Shown here: positions 1 to 7,027 of the stretch, piece after piece
Numbering within the stretch: the first letter of the stretch is position 1
How the letters are laid out: every line of letters begins with the position of its first letter
Virus record (IMG/VR): IMGVR_UViG_3300013132_000219
Coordinates: 1-26,830 of that record
Strand: one strand, 5' to 3'
DNA length: 26,830 nt
Source of the DNA: a virus
Made by a program: the position numbers and the translations under genes
The notes under the pieces: generated by a model
The model's database searches: none
Told to the model about the DNA's origin: nothing
The model's input: the letters and a program-made list of their open reading frames with translations, nothing else

Positions 1-927
1 CAAGTTTTGTCAGGCACGACCCCGTTGTTCACGGGACGGATCACGGATATAGACGTTGAATACTCGTTTGATCTCAGCACGGTGACGATCACGGCGGCAG
101 ACGACTTCGTGTTGATCGCGAACACGTCGATCGGTTCTGCGTTCACGCCGAGCGCGGAGTTGTCGGGAACGCGCGTCACCAGCATCCTTGACTTGCCCGA
201 AGTCGACTATCCGTTGACGACACGCGACATCGACGCGGGTGTTTCGACGGTCGGCGCATATCAAGTCGGTGCGAACACGAACGCCGCCGCCTACCTTCAA
301 CGCGTCGCACAAGCCGAACAAGGGCTGTTCTTCTGCGCCGCGAACGGCGACTTGACGTTCACGGATCGCGTCACGTCGGTGTTCGCGACAAGCGTCGCGA
401 CGTTCGCGGACAACGGATCGGACATCAAATATCAAGGGATAGAAACAATCTATGATCAGAAGTTCTTGTTCAATCGTGTTCAAGTGACACGTGAAGGCGG
501 CACGGTTCAGGCGGCTGACGATGCGACATCGCAAACCGAGTACGGGATCGCGACGTTGACGATCGACAACTCGTTGTTGAGTAGTGACACGGCATCGTTG
601 ACGTTGGCGACCAAATTGCTTGACATCTACAAACAACCCGCCTACCGTTTCGACAACATTCAGTTGGTCGTTTCCGCATTGACAGAAAGTAATCGAAACG
701 CCGTGTTGGCGATCGAAATGGGTGATGTCGTCACCGTGACACGAACGTTCGCGACGGGTAGCCCCGCATCAGTTTCGGACGACTACGGGGTCGAACGCAT
801 AACACACCAAGTGTTGCCCGATCGACATGTCGTGACGCTCGGTTTATACGTCGCCGACATCGTGTTCCCATTCGAATTGGACGACGCAACGTTCGGCGTG
901 TTGGATGCCGACAACGCCTTGACCTGA
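1..927 (+). CDS. minor tail protein, C-terminal part (5'-truncated)
   Basis: The reading frame is open to the left edge of the window, so the true start lies outside; a TTG at 7 is only an internal codon. About 308 residues are visible. The sequence is rich in Thr, Val, Asp and Ser with alternating beta-strand-like stretches and no membrane segment, which suits a virion tail protein. The last third (around residues 215-300) has repeated hydrophobic strands such as AIEMGDVVTVTR and RHVVTLGLYVAD, typical of the C-terminal beta domains of actinophage minor tail proteins. It sits directly upstream of a run of small structural-type genes and the lysis module. No enzymatic motif was found. The assignment to tail is by context and composition, not by a diagnostic motif. 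Confidence 0.6.
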   Translation, partial: QVLSGTTPLFTGRITDIDVEYSFDLSTVTITAADDFVLIANTSIGSAFTPSAELSGTRVTSILDLPEVDYPLTTRDIDAGVSTVGAYQVGANTNAAAYLQRVAQAEQGLFFCAANGDLTFTDRVTSVFATSVATFADNGSDIKYQGIETIYDQKFLFNRVQVTREGGTVQAADDATSQTEYGIATLTIDNSLLSSDTASLTLATKLLDIYKQPAYRFDNIQLVVSALTESNRNAVLAIEMGDVVTVTRTFATGSPASVSDDYGVERITHQVLPDRHVVTLGLYVADIVFPFELDDATFGVLDADNALT

Positions 928-944
928 GTGGTAGGATTGTAGGC

Positions 945-1223
945 ATGGCAGGTGCAGGGTCAAAGTTATTTGTAGCGGGCGACGTGCTGACAGCCGCGCA
1001 AGTCAACACGTTTCTTATGGATCAGACGATCATGCGGTTCGCGACAACGACCGCGCGCGACAACGCGTTCGGTGGTGCAGGCGAAGCGACGCTCGCCGAA
1101 GGAATGTTCGCGTATATTGACGCAGACGACACGCTCTACTACTACTCTGGATCATCGTGGTCGAAGTACGGCATCAACAACGACTCCGATCAACTAGTGT
1201 TGGGCGCGGCACTATTCGCGTGA
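945..1223 (+). CDS. small phage structural-type protein, unknown function
   Basis: A 92-residue protein beginning MAGAGSKLFVAGDVLTAAQ. This N-terminus (fxxGdvLtAaqvN) recurs in short proteins of tail-module regions of environmental phages, where it is usually annotated as hypothetical or tail-fibre associated. A middle section with DDTLYYYSGSSW is like the short beta hairpins of virion trimerisation or fibre domains. There is no signal peptide or transmembrane segment. The ATG at 945 is preceded by the hexamer TAGGAT 7 bases upstream and no Shine-Dalgarno, so a leaderless start is possible. It lies between the minor tail gene and another small structural-type gene. Confidence 0.6.
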   Translation: MAGAGSKLFVAGDVLTAAQVNTFLMDQTIMRFATTTARDNAFGGAGEATLAEGMFAYIDADDTLYYYSGSSWSKYGINNDSDQLVLGAALFA

Positions 1224-1235
1224 AGGATCAACAAC

Positions 1236-1598
1236 ATGGCAACGTATAGCAAGATCAAACTCGGCGGTTCGACGGACGGGCGAATGATCAAAGTCGCGGC
1301 GACCGCAACAGCAGGCACGACGATCCACACGGGTTCATCGACCGCGACAACGATCGATGAAGTATGGCTCTACGCGGTCAACTCGGACACGACCGATCGC
1401 AAGTTGACGATTGAGTACGGTGGTACGTCATCACCTGACGACTTGATCGAACAAACGATCACCGCCGAGTCGGGATTGGTTCTTGTTGTCGCGGGTTTGA
1501 TCATCGTCGGCAACGCGACCCCGTTGATCATTCGTGCGTTTGCCGCAACAACGAACGTCATCAACATCGCAGGATATGTCAATCGAATTACGGCATAG
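1236..1598 (+). CDS. small beta-rich structural-type protein, unknown function
   Basis: A 120-residue protein rich in Thr, Ala, Ile and Gly with strand-like runs throughout (TIDEVWLYAVNS, KLTIEYGG, GLVLVVAGLIIVG, VINIAGYVNRI). The hydrophobic stretch near residues 80-92 could look like a membrane segment, but it sits in a beta-rich, polar protein and is more likely buried strands of a virion decoration or tail protein. The start follows the previous gene by 12 bases, with a weak GAAGGATC just upstream of the ATG. I do not recognise a named family. Confidence 0.55.
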   Translation: MATYSKIKLGGSTDGRMIKVAATATAGTTIHTGSSTATTIDEVWLYAVNSDTTDRKLTIEYGGTSSPDDLIEQTITAESGLVLVVAGLIIVGNATPLIIRAFAATTNVINIAGYVNRITA

Positions 1599-1608
1599 GC
1601 TTTAAGCG

Positions 1609-2529
1609 ATGTCCAGATACGGTCTGCGCACACTTGTTGGCGACAACAGAAAAGTCACGAGTCTAGGAAAGAAACCTGCGGCTGGTATCGGTGTCGTTCA
1701 GGGCTACGGCGTGGCGACGGGCGGTTCGTCGTCTAGCATCACCGTTTCAAGTCAGAACTATACGCTTCTGACTTTTACGAGTGACGGCACTTTGACCGTT
1801 TCTTCGAGTGGTTTGTTTGATTATTACATCGTCGCAGGCGGAGGGTGCGGCGGCGCAAACGGAGCCAGTAATACTTCAGGCGGTGGCGGCGGTGCGGGCG
1901 GTGTTTTGACAGGCACAGCATATTTTGACGCCAATCAAACGATTGACATTGGCGCAGGTGGCACAGGTTCAACCACAACGGGTTCGGCGACTATGGGTTT
2001 GTGTTCGACTATCGGTTCAGGTTTGGGTGCTTTGAGTGCGGCGGGTGGCGGTCGTGGTAGCGCATACAACCAAGATTTGACTGTTCAGGCAGGTGGTTCA
2101 GGCGGTGGTGGCATTTTGGCGAATGGCGGAAATCTTTCGGGCGGTCCAAGTGTCGCCGACGCAATACAAGGTCACGCAGGCGGCGCAGGTCTTGGTGCAA
2201 TAAATGTCGGTGCAGGCGGTGGTGGCGGTGCAGGCGGTGTTGGTGCGAGCATGGTTTCAGGCACTACGGGTGCAAATGGTGGTGCAGGTGTTGATGTTTC
2301 AGCCTTTCTTGGTCAGGCAGCGAACACGACAAAGGTTGCGGGCGGCGGCGGCGGCGGCGGTCTGGTAGGCGGGTCGGCAACAGAGGGCGGCGGTGCGGGC
2401 GGGTCAAACGCCGCAGGAAACAACGGCACGGCAAACACGGGCGGCGGTGGCGGCGGTGGTGCATACGGCGCATCTAGGGCAGGCGGCAACGGTGGGTCAG
2501 GCGTGGTGTATATCAGGTTTAAGGTTTGA
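1609..2529 (+). CDS. glycine-rich tail/adhesin protein
   Basis: A 306-residue protein. Residues 1-40 form a short N-terminal part. At about 45-75 is a strand-rich segment (YTLLTFTSDGTLTVSSSG followed by DYYIVAGGG) matching the start of the glycine-rich domains seen in phage tail proteins. From about 75 to the end come long runs of Gly, Ala, Ser and Asn, including two poly-Gly tracts, ending in GGSGVVYIRFKV. Such domains resemble Gly-rich tail-tip adhesins (known from T-even gp38), which bind host surface receptors, so receptor binding is the inferred role. The gene has a composition unlike its neighbours: I see no GATC in it, although that word is very frequent elsewhere in the window. It overlaps the next gene at TGATG. 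Confidence 0.72.
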   Translation: MSRYGLRTLVGDNRKVTSLGKKPAAGIGVVQGYGVATGGSSSSITVSSQNYTLLTFTSDGTLTVSSSGLFDYYIVAGGGCGGANGASNTSGGGGGAGGVLTGTAYFDANQTIDIGAGGTGSTTTGSATMGLCSTIGSGLGALSAAGGGRGSAYNQDLTVQAGGSGGGGILANGGNLSGGPSVADAIQGHAGGAGLGAINVGAGGGGGAGGVGASMVSGTTGANGGAGVDVSAFLGQAANTTKVAGGGGGGGLVGGSATEGGGAGGSNAAGNNGTANTGGGGGGGAYGASRAGGNGGSGVVYIRFKV

Positions 2530-2846
2530 TGATGAGCGCACAATACTTTGCACAAATTGACGACAACAACATCGTCACCGATGTTCATGTTGTTCAACAA
2601 GAGTTTCTTGAAGCGAACCCTGAGCGTTATACGGGTCGCTGGGTTGAAACATTCTTTGACACGGCAGGCAAAACTTACGCAGGCATCGGGTTCGAATACT
2701 TGGAAGCGGAACAAGACTTCAGACCACAACAGCCGTATCCTTCGTGGACTTGGGCGAACAAGATTTGGAATCCGCCGACACCGTATCCGTCAGACGGCGG
2801 TTTGTATCGTTGGAATGAAGCAGAACTTGAGTGGGTCGCTATCTAA
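2529..2846 (+). CDS. small tail-associated protein (YFAQIDxNNIV type)
   Basis: A 105-residue protein starting MMSAQYFAQIDDNNIVTDVHVVQQEF. This opening is a recurring module in phage tail and fibre regions (YFAqIdenniVtnviVv), usually followed, as here, by a Trp/Tyr/Pro-rich C-terminus (PSWTWANKIWNPPTPYPSDGG, YRWNEAELEW). I place the start at the ATG at 2529 overlapping the upstream TGA; a TTG three bases earlier and a second ATG at 2532 are alternatives. It is translationally coupled to the glycine-rich protein and shares its GATC-free composition, so the two probably arrived together. A chaperone or fibre-tip role is possible but not shown. Confidence 0.65.
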   Translation: MMSAQYFAQIDDNNIVTDVHVVQQEFLEANPERYTGRWVETFFDTAGKTYAGIGFEYLEAEQDFRPQQPYPSWTWANKIWNPPTPYPSDGGLYRWNEAELEWVAI

Positions 2847-2861
2847 CTAGGTGCGTCGATC

Positions 2862-3026
2862 ATGGTCGAATGTTTGAAATGTCGTGTTGTCGTGCGACAC
2901 GATGTTCGACGTGTTGTCGGTTGCGGTTGCGATCCCGACAGCCCGACTTGGGTATATGTCGAACCGAACGGTGATGTCAAAGGTTTCAGTCAGTCGAAAT
3001 GGCGAACTATCGATGACGGTCAATAA
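2862..3026 (+). CDS. 54-residue Cys-containing small protein
   Basis: A short ORF beginning MVECLKCRVVVRHDVRR and ending WRTIDDGQ. It has a CxxC at residues 4-7 and a CGC at 21-23, a layout compatible with one small zinc-binding knuckle. The remaining sequence (DSPTWVYVEPNGDV) looks like a beta hairpin. It fills the gap between the tail genes and the holin-like gene, uses the same codon style as the lysis module (GATC returns here) and has no competing ORF. Function unknown. Confidence 0.5.
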   Translation: MVECLKCRVVVRHDVRRVVGCGCDPDSPTWVYVEPNGDVKGFSQSKWRTIDDGQ

Positions 3027-3063
3027 ATTGAAGGCTAATGTTTGATCAACAGAAAGCGAGAAC

Positions 3064-3261
3064 ATGGTCATGTCATTGAACGAGAAACAAAGGGCGATGA
3101 TTGCGTCTTATTTGCGAAGTGTTGTCGGCGCGGTGTGCGCTGTTGTCGCGACGGGCAACTATTCGATCGATGATCTTGCGAAGGCGGCTGTCGCCGCCGT
3201 GTTGCCGCCATTGTTGCGTTGGGCGAACTCGAACGATCCTTCGTTTGGTCGCGGATCGTGA
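3064..3261 (+). CDS. holin-like small membrane protein
   Basis: A 65-residue protein with a short charged N-terminus (MSLNEKQR), a hydrophobic segment around residues 11-30 (IASYLRSVVGAVCAVVATG) and a second, less hydrophobic amphipathic stretch (AKAAVAAVLPPLLRWAN) before a polar tail. It precedes the endolysin and overlaps it by GTGA, the usual holin-endolysin arrangement. In holins these segments form holes in the cytoplasmic membrane at the time of lysis. An ATG two codons downstream (3070) is an alternative start. The family is not certain; context carries most of the weight. Confidence 0.6.
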   Translation: MVMSLNEKQRAMIASYLRSVVGAVCAVVATGNYSIDDLAKAAVAAVLPPLLRWANSNDPSFGRGS

Positions 3262-3755
3262 AGGCGCGACGATACACAGGGACGATCGACGGGATCGCGA
3301 AAGGTCGACGTGCGGGCATGACCGCATGGATCGACAACGTGATCAAGTTGGGCGGCGGCACAATTTGGAACAATGGCGACTTCGTCGTGCGCAATCAAAG
3401 GGGCAAGGATGCGTTGAGTGTTCATGCGACGGGTCGCGCGGTCGACTTGTCGTTTCGTCACGTGCAACAACGCGGGTTGGGTGTCAAAGTTGACGGTCGC
3501 AAAGGCGCGATCAAGGTCATGCGCACATTGATCGCAAACGCGGACGACATCGGACTTGAATTGATCCTTGACTATTTCCCGCAACCGTTCGGGCGCGGAT
3601 GGCGTTGCGATCGACGCGATTGGATACGGTATGACGTTGCGACGATCGCGGGCGCGCCTAACGGCGACTGGTTTCATTGCGAAATAAGCCCGCGCTTCGC
3701 GGACGATGCCGAGTTGGTCAACAAGGCATTCGCGTCGTTGCGTCAGATAACCTGA
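3258..3755 (+). CDS. endolysin, peptidase M15-like
   Basis: A 165-residue protein using the GTG at 3258, which overlaps the upstream stop codon (GTGA). Key residues match the M15/VanY-type zinc peptidase fold: SVHATGRAVD supplies His56 and Asp63, and GDWFHCEI near the C-terminus supplies the third metal ligand, His140. Such enzymes cut peptide stems or cross-links in peptidoglycan, releasing progeny. There is no signal peptide, so it should depend on the adjacent holin. No cell-wall-binding domain is visible, which makes this a single-domain lysin. The alternative upstream TTG at 3219 would run deep into the holin gene and is less likely. Confidence 0.8.
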   Translation: MKARRYTGTIDGIAKGRRAGMTAWIDNVIKLGGGTIWNNGDFVVRNQRGKDALSVHATGRAVDLSFRHVQQRGLGVKVDGRKGAIKVMRTLIANADDIGLELILDYFPQPFGRGWRCDRRDWIRYDVATIAGAPNGDWFHCEISPRFADDAELVNKAFASLRQIT

Positions 3756-3760
3756 ATGTC

Positions 3761-3988
3761 GTGGAAACGTCAATCGTCGTCGCGATCATCACGGGGACGT
3801 TCGCGATCATCGTCGCGTTGATCAACAAGTTCAGACAAGAGAATCACGACGACCACGCCAGCACCATATTGGAATTGCGCAAGGTCGGGCGACAAGTTGA
3901 ACGTGTCGGCGACAAAGTCGATCGTCACATTGAATGGCACGCGCAAAGGGGGAATGTTGGCGGGTCTGTTGAACGAGATCAAGACTGA
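3761..3988 (+). CDS. one-TM membrane protein with C-terminal coiled coil (possible second holin or lysis protein)
   Basis: A 75-residue product from the GTG at 3761, a few bases after the endolysin stop. Residues 5-23 form one clear membrane segment (IVVAIITGTFAIIVALIN). Residues 30-62 are charged with heptad-like spacing (ILELRKVGRQVERVGDKVDRHIEW), suggesting a short coiled coil. Small bitopic proteins of this build commonly sit next to endolysins and act as holins, antiholins or spanin-like factors. The final part overlaps the start of the next gene by 35 bases in another frame. An upstream in-frame extension exists inside the lysin gene but lacks a convincing start. Confidence 0.6.
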   Translation: METSIVVAIITGTFAIIVALINKFRQENHDDHASTILELRKVGRQVERVGDKVDRHIEWHAQRGNVGGSVERDQD

Positions 3989-4196
3989 ACCGACGCACAA
4001 CGGGGGGGTCAAACGTAGACGGATCGAACAGATCGCGGATCGTCTTGACGACGATGATCGTGTCGACTTCATGACCGCGCTCGACGACCACAACGTCCCA
4101 GCGGTTGCGATCGTGCGCGTCATGCAACGTCGCGGATTGCCGATATCCGAAACGGTTATATCGAACTATCGTCGCGGATTGTATGTCGATCGGTGA
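3954..4196 (+). CDS. small HTH-like protein
   Basis: An 80-residue protein starting at the ATG at 3954, just after a purine-rich AAAGGGGGA. The C-terminal half reads HNVPAVAIVRVMQRRGLPISETVISNYRRG, which has the spacing of a helix-turn-helix recognising DNA (helix, turn at RGLPIS, second helix ETVISNYRR). The middle is acidic (RLDDDDRVDFMTAL). It overlaps the lysis membrane gene and the following phosphoesterase gene, so the three are probably co-translated. A small-terminase-like or regulatory role is possible, but a separate P27-type TerS is present at 21154, making regulation more likely. Confidence 0.55.
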   Translation: MLAGLLNEIKTEPTHNGGVKRRRIEQIADRLDDDDRVDFMTALDDHNVPAVAIVRVMQRRGLPISETVISNYRRGLYVDR

Positions 4197-5247
4197 CGAA
4201 TTGCGTGACGAACGACTGTTCGACACGAACGTCGAACTTGCGCGCGCGCGACGCGAACGCGACACGGCGACGAAAGAAGTCGCCCGACTGACCCAACAAG
4301 TCGAGTCGATGCAACGCGCGTTGACGTTCATCGAGAATGTCGAGCGTCAACATTTGCAGACGATCGAATGGGCGAAACCCGACAAACCGACGCGCAAGAC
4401 TGCGGCGACGTTGATGTTGATGTTGTCCGACCTGCATCTCGACGAAGTCGTCGAACCTAACGAAGTCGAAGGTTTGAACGCTTACAACCGAACGATCGCG
4501 CGCATGAGATTGGAACGTTGGTGTGCGAACGTCGTCAAACTGTCGCGTCACTATCTCGCGGGCATGAAGTATGACGGTTGTGTCGTCATGTTGGGCGGGG
4601 ACATATTCTCGGGCGACATTCATGAAGAATTGACGGAAACGAACGAAGACACGATGTTGGGATCGTTCATGTTCTGGACGGAACAGATCGCGAGTGCGCT
4701 CGACATGTTGGGCGGCGAGTTTCGACGCGTGCATGTCGCGGGGGTCGTTGGTAATCACGGGCGCACGTCGCGCAAACCGCGCGCCAAGTTGCGTGCGCGC
4801 ACAAACTTCGATTGGTTGCTCGCCAAACAACTGCAACGTCACTTCATCGACGACAAACGTTTCACGTTCAACGTTCCCGAAGCGACTGATGCGATCGTGC
4901 AGGTGTATGACTCGACGCATTTGTTGAGTCACGGTGATCAAACGAGTGGTGGTGGTGGGATTGGTGGCATCTATCCGCCGATCATGCGGATGCGTGCGCG
5001 CAAGGCGCAACGATTCTTGGCGACGGGTCAAACGTTCGACACGTTATGGATCGGGCATTGGCATCAGTATTTGCCTTCACCGTCGTTGATCGTGAACGGA
5101 TCGATGAAGGGCGTGGACGAGTATTCTTACGTCAACAACTTCGGGTTCGAGCAACCGCAACAGGCGTTGGCGATTGTCGCGCCGAACAAAGGCATCACGT
5201 TGCAAGCCCCGATCTTCTGCGCTGACCGCAAGAAGGAAGGTTGGTGA
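4183..5247 (+). CDS. calcineurin-like metallophosphoesterase
   Basis: A 354-residue protein. An N-terminal charged helix (about 15-60) looks coiled-coil. The metallophosphoesterase core follows with all the classic blocks in order: SDLHLDE (Asp83, His85), GGDIFSGD, GNHGR, LLSHGDQ and GHWHQ. These residues hold two metal ions and hydrolyse phosphomonoesters or phosphodiesters. Phage copies are usually thought to act on nucleic acid or nucleotides, but the substrate cannot be read from sequence. The start is the ATG at 4183, overlapping the stop of the HTH gene; a longer upstream frame lies inside that gene and is Cys/Arg-rich noise. It ends the plus-strand lysis-side operon. Confidence 0.83.
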   Translation: MSIGDELRDERLFDTNVELARARRERDTATKEVARLTQQVESMQRALTFIENVERQHLQTIEWAKPDKPTRKTAATLMLMLSDLHLDEVVEPNEVEGLNAYNRTIARMRLERWCANVVKLSRHYLAGMKYDGCVVMLGGDIFSGDIHEELTETNEDTMLGSFMFWTEQIASALDMLGGEFRRVHVAGVVGNHGRTSRKPRAKLRARTNFDWLLAKQLQRHFIDDKRFTFNVPEATDAIVQVYDSTHLLSHGDQTSGGGGIGGIYPPIMRMRARKAQRFLATGQTFDTLWIGHWHQYLPSPSLIVNGSMKGVDEYSYVNNFGFEQPQQALAIVAPNKGITLQAPIFCADRKKEGW

Positions 5248-5298
5248 GATGATGCGCGACGTAGCAGGCGCGCTCTTGGTTGGGGAGTATGACGACAA

Positions 5299-5357
5299 GG
5301 GGGCGGGGGGTTTGACGCGTCAGACGCGTTCTGACACGCCTATGCGACCCCGCTACG
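5299..5357 (+). repeat. 59-bp direct repeat, copy 1
   Basis: Starts with a G-rich block (five G, C, six G), then TTTGACGC and ends TATGCGACCCCGCTACG. It matches copy 2 at 5762-5820 at 53 of 59 positions without gaps. This copy also contains a perfect inverted repeat GTCAGA-CGCGT-TCTGAC. It lies directly upstream of the small gene at 5361, so it may carry its promoter. Confidence 0.85.
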
Positions 5358-5360
5358 AGC

Positions 5361-5624
5361 ATGGGTCGGGTTGGTAAGGTTGGTAACGTGATCGAACGCA
5401 CCAAGGTGTTGATCGTTTGGCATGACGCACATTCGGAAGGCGACGGGTGGTGTGATGTCGACGACATCGACGACGAACCGTGTGTCGTCGAAACGGTCGG
5501 TTGGTTGTTGCGTGATCGCAAACAGGGACATGTCGTCGTCGCGCAATCGATCACGAACATCGATCAGGTCGACTCGTTGTTGTGCATCCCGATCCACATG
5601 ATCCGTTCGATGCGTGTAGTATGA
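5361..5624 (+). CDS. small protein of unknown function, repeat-flanked
   Basis: An 87-residue acidic protein if the ATG at 5361 is used; a GTG at 5388 (IERTKVLIVWHDAHSEGD...) is an equally good or better start, as the hexamer TAAGGT lies 7 bases before it. The body has the pattern WHDA-x-S...GWCDVDDI..EPCVVETVGWLLRDRKQGHVVVAQSI, then a strand ending IPIHMIRSMRVV. Short proteins of this shape, a single beta barrel-like domain, occur widely in phages and mobile elements with no known role. It stands alone between the lysis-side operon and the minus-strand genes and is bracketed by two 59-bp direct repeats, so it looks like an independently mobile or transcribed cassette. Confidence 0.65.
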   Translation: MGRVGKVGNVIERTKVLIVWHDAHSEGDGWCDVDDIDDEPCVVETVGWLLRDRKQGHVVVAQSITNIDQVDSLLCIPIHMIRSMRVV

Positions 5625-5680
5625 ACGTCGCGTTGATCACGCGTTGAGTTGCGGTACTCCCCTTCCCCACTCGCGCGTCG

Positions 5681-5711
5681 GCGATGCGTCGGCGGTTTGT
5701 CGGCGCATCGC
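5681..5711 (+). terminator. hairpin between convergent genes (possible bidirectional terminator)
   Basis: GCGATGCG at 5681-5688 pairs with CGCATCGC at 5704-5711 across a 15-base loop that is itself GC-rich. It sits between the plus-strand gene ending at 5624 and the minus-strand gene ending at 5830. No T tract follows on either strand, so intrinsic termination is inferred from position and stem only. Confidence 0.45.
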
Positions 5712-5740
5712 TGAACGCATCACACGACGGGCGTTCGATC

Positions 5741-5773
5741 GGGCGGGGGGTGTCATCATGGGGGGGCGGGGGG
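5741..5773 (+). other. G-rich tract, G-quadruplex candidate
   Basis: Four or more G runs of at least three bases lie within 33 bases (GGGCGGGGGG, then TGTCATCAT, then GGGGGGGCGGGGGG). It is non-coding and overlaps the start of repeat copy 2. Such spacing is compatible with a G-quadruplex on the plus strand, although the 9-base loop is long. Confidence 0.4.
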
Positions 5774-5820
5774 TTTGACGCAAGCGACGCGATCTGACGC
5801 GCCTATGCGACCCCGCTACG
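5762..5820 (+). repeat. 59-bp direct repeat, copy 2
   Basis: Same orientation and length as copy 1 (5299-5357), offset by 463 bases. The differences are four adjacent bases in the middle plus two single changes. It ends nine bases before the SprT-like stop codon. The pair brackets the small gene at 5361-5624. Confidence 0.85.
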
Positions 5821-5829
5821 GGCGCGGTG

Positions 5830-6570
5830 TCAATCGGGTTCAGGTTCGGTTGGTTTCGCGAACTCGGCGCGAACGATGTCGTGGATCTGATATTCGATGA
5901 TCCAATCGACTTCGTATCCGTATCGCGTGACCTTCGAGAAGTCGACGATGATCCCGAACCGTCGTTCGGTCAACCATTTGAGTGCGACATAGAACGCGCG
6001 GTCATGATCCCGATACCCTGCGCAATGGACTATCTCATGCGCCAACGTTTCCCATGACACGCATGGCGTGATCGTGATGCGATGTTCGCTGATGTGCGCC
6101 CACGACGCGCCCCGAGTCCACGTGCGACCTTCGCGGTCGACGTTCCAATTCTTCTGTTTGAGTTCGACCTTCGGTGGGTCGAGTCGTTCCGATCTCGATC
6201 GCGCGACTTGCGACTTCGGCAAGGTCGTCGGCATGTTCGACAACAGTTTCCAAAGGCGCGACGTTTCGCGTTCGATGTTCATGTCGAACTCGCCGACCTT
6301 CGACCATTTGCGTTGTGCGACCTGACGCGGTGCGTTCGATGCGCGTTCTTTGCGCGCCCGATCCCGTTCGCGTGTCTTGCGTTCGCGTTCGCGTCGCGCG
6401 GCATCGCGCGCGGTGCGTCGCGCGTCGAGCGCGGGCGCGACACGTTCGACGAGTACGCCCGCCTTCGACGAACACGGCAGACAGTATCGACGGACATCGT
6501 TGCGACGCGGGCGGGTCGGTGCGAGCAACCCGTGACCGCACGTGAGACACTTCCAACGTGTTTGTTTCAT
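5830..6570 (-). CDS. SprT-like zinc metallopeptidase with N-terminal zinc finger
   Basis: A 246-residue protein on the minus strand. Residues 8-35 carry two CxxC knuckles (CLTCGHG and YCLPCSS), a treble-clef-like zinc finger. Residues 45-85 are an extremely Arg/Ala-rich linker. The C-terminal domain has the HExxH signature as HEIVH at 178-182 followed by CAGYRDHDRAF with a further His189, as in SprT/Spartan-like peptidases. Related cellular enzymes degrade proteins cross-linked to DNA. The start is two bases after the stop of the upstream HTH gene, so the two form a minus-strand operon. A role in clearing host DNA-bound proteins or in phage DNA metabolism is inference. Confidence 0.7.
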   Translation of the reverse strand: MKQTRWKCLTCGHGLLAPTRPRRNDVRRYCLPCSSKAGVLVERVAPALDARRTARDAARRERERKTRERDRARKERASNAPRQVAQRKWSKVGEFDMNIERETSRLWKLLSNMPTTLPKSQVARSRSERLDPPKVELKQKNWNVDREGRTWTRGASWAHISEHRITITPCVSWETLAHEIVHCAGYRDHDRAFYVALKWLTERRFGIIVDFSKVTRYGYEVDWIIEYQIHDIVRAEFAKPTEPEPD

Positions 6571-6571
6571 G

Positions 6572-6979
6572 TCACCCGTCCTTCCCGTGTCGTCGATCGG
6601 CGTTCGGGTCGCGTACTTCGAACGTGCGTCCGTCCGCCTTGCGCAAGATGTCGGGTCGGTCGACCGTCATCGACCTGACCGCCGACTCAGGCACGTCCGC
6701 CGCCTGCGCGATGTCTTTGACCGTCATCGTTTCGAACACGTTGTCGGTTGCCCATTTGATTAACTTGTCTCGTGCGTTGATGCGACCTTTGAAGTAGCAC
6801 CCGTCTTGATACGCCCACCCGTCGCTCAGTTTGGCGTTGCTGATCATGTCACGCATCTTGTCTCGCGGCACGATTGATCGTGTCGCGATCGTGACATGAC
6901 AACACCACACGGGCAACCCATGTGCGTCGATCGCGTGCGCGACTTCTCGCGTCGCTTGATCGATGTCGTTGATATTCAT
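6572..6979 (-). CDS. putative DNA-binding protein with C-terminal HTH
   Basis: A 135-residue protein on the minus strand. Residues 1-75 are a mixed domain with CYFKGRINARDKLIKWATDN. Residues 83-110 read MTVKDIAQAADVPESAVRSMTVDRPDI, a typical helix-turn-helix (helix KDIAQAA, turn, recognition helix ESAVRSM). It is the first gene of the minus-strand operon and its start faces the intergenic region with inverted repeats at 6980-7060. It is therefore a candidate regulator of its own promoter and of the divergent recombination operon, as in the switch regions of many phages. There is no proof that it is a repressor. Confidence 0.6.
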   Translation of the reverse strand: MNINDIDQATREVAHAIDAHGLPVWCCHVTIATRSIVPRDKMRDMISNAKLSDGWAYQDGCYFKGRINARDKLIKWATDNVFETMTVKDIAQAADVPESAVRSMTVDRPDILRKADGRTFEVRDPNADRRHGKDG

Positions 6980-6996
6980 TCCCCTTGTTCCCTTCT

Positions 6997-7012
6997 GTCA
7001 ACATTTGTTGAC
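6997..7012. promoter_or_regulatory. palindromic operator candidate
   Basis: GTCAACA-TT-TGTTGAC is a perfect 7-base inverted repeat with a 2-base centre. It lies between the predicted minus-strand -10 and the start of the HTH gene. A looser TGTTG-ACGA-CAACA repeat overlaps it at 7006-7019, and another GTCAAC half-site occurs at 7034-7039, so several dimer sites may be present. Confidence 0.5.
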
Positions 7013-7018
7013 GACAAC

Positions 7019-7027
7019 ATTGTAGCA
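7019..7027 (-). promoter_or_regulatory. extended -10 element (minus strand)
   Basis: Read on the minus strand this is TGCTACAAT, a TGn extended -10 with a good hexamer (TACAAT). A TTGACA lies only 8 bases upstream, too close to be its -35. The start codon of the HTH gene is about 40 bases downstream, leaving a short leader that contains the operator-like palindrome. Confidence 0.45.

Noticed and set aside
4156-5031. Long minus-strand open frame opposite the phosphoesterase (291 codons)
   Set aside because: It is the antisense of a well-supported metallophosphoesterase with all motifs; the translation is Arg/His/Gln-rich without any domain pattern.
6082-6678. Plus-strand open frame of 198 codons opposite the SprT-like gene
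   Set aside because: Its Arg-rich translation mirrors the Arg/Ala-rich linker of the minus-strand gene, which has a zinc finger and HExxH motif.
5830-6979. Minus-strand pair as a lysogeny module
   Set aside because: One HTH protein and a SprT-like peptidase without integrase or a clear repressor family are not enough to claim temperate lifestyle.
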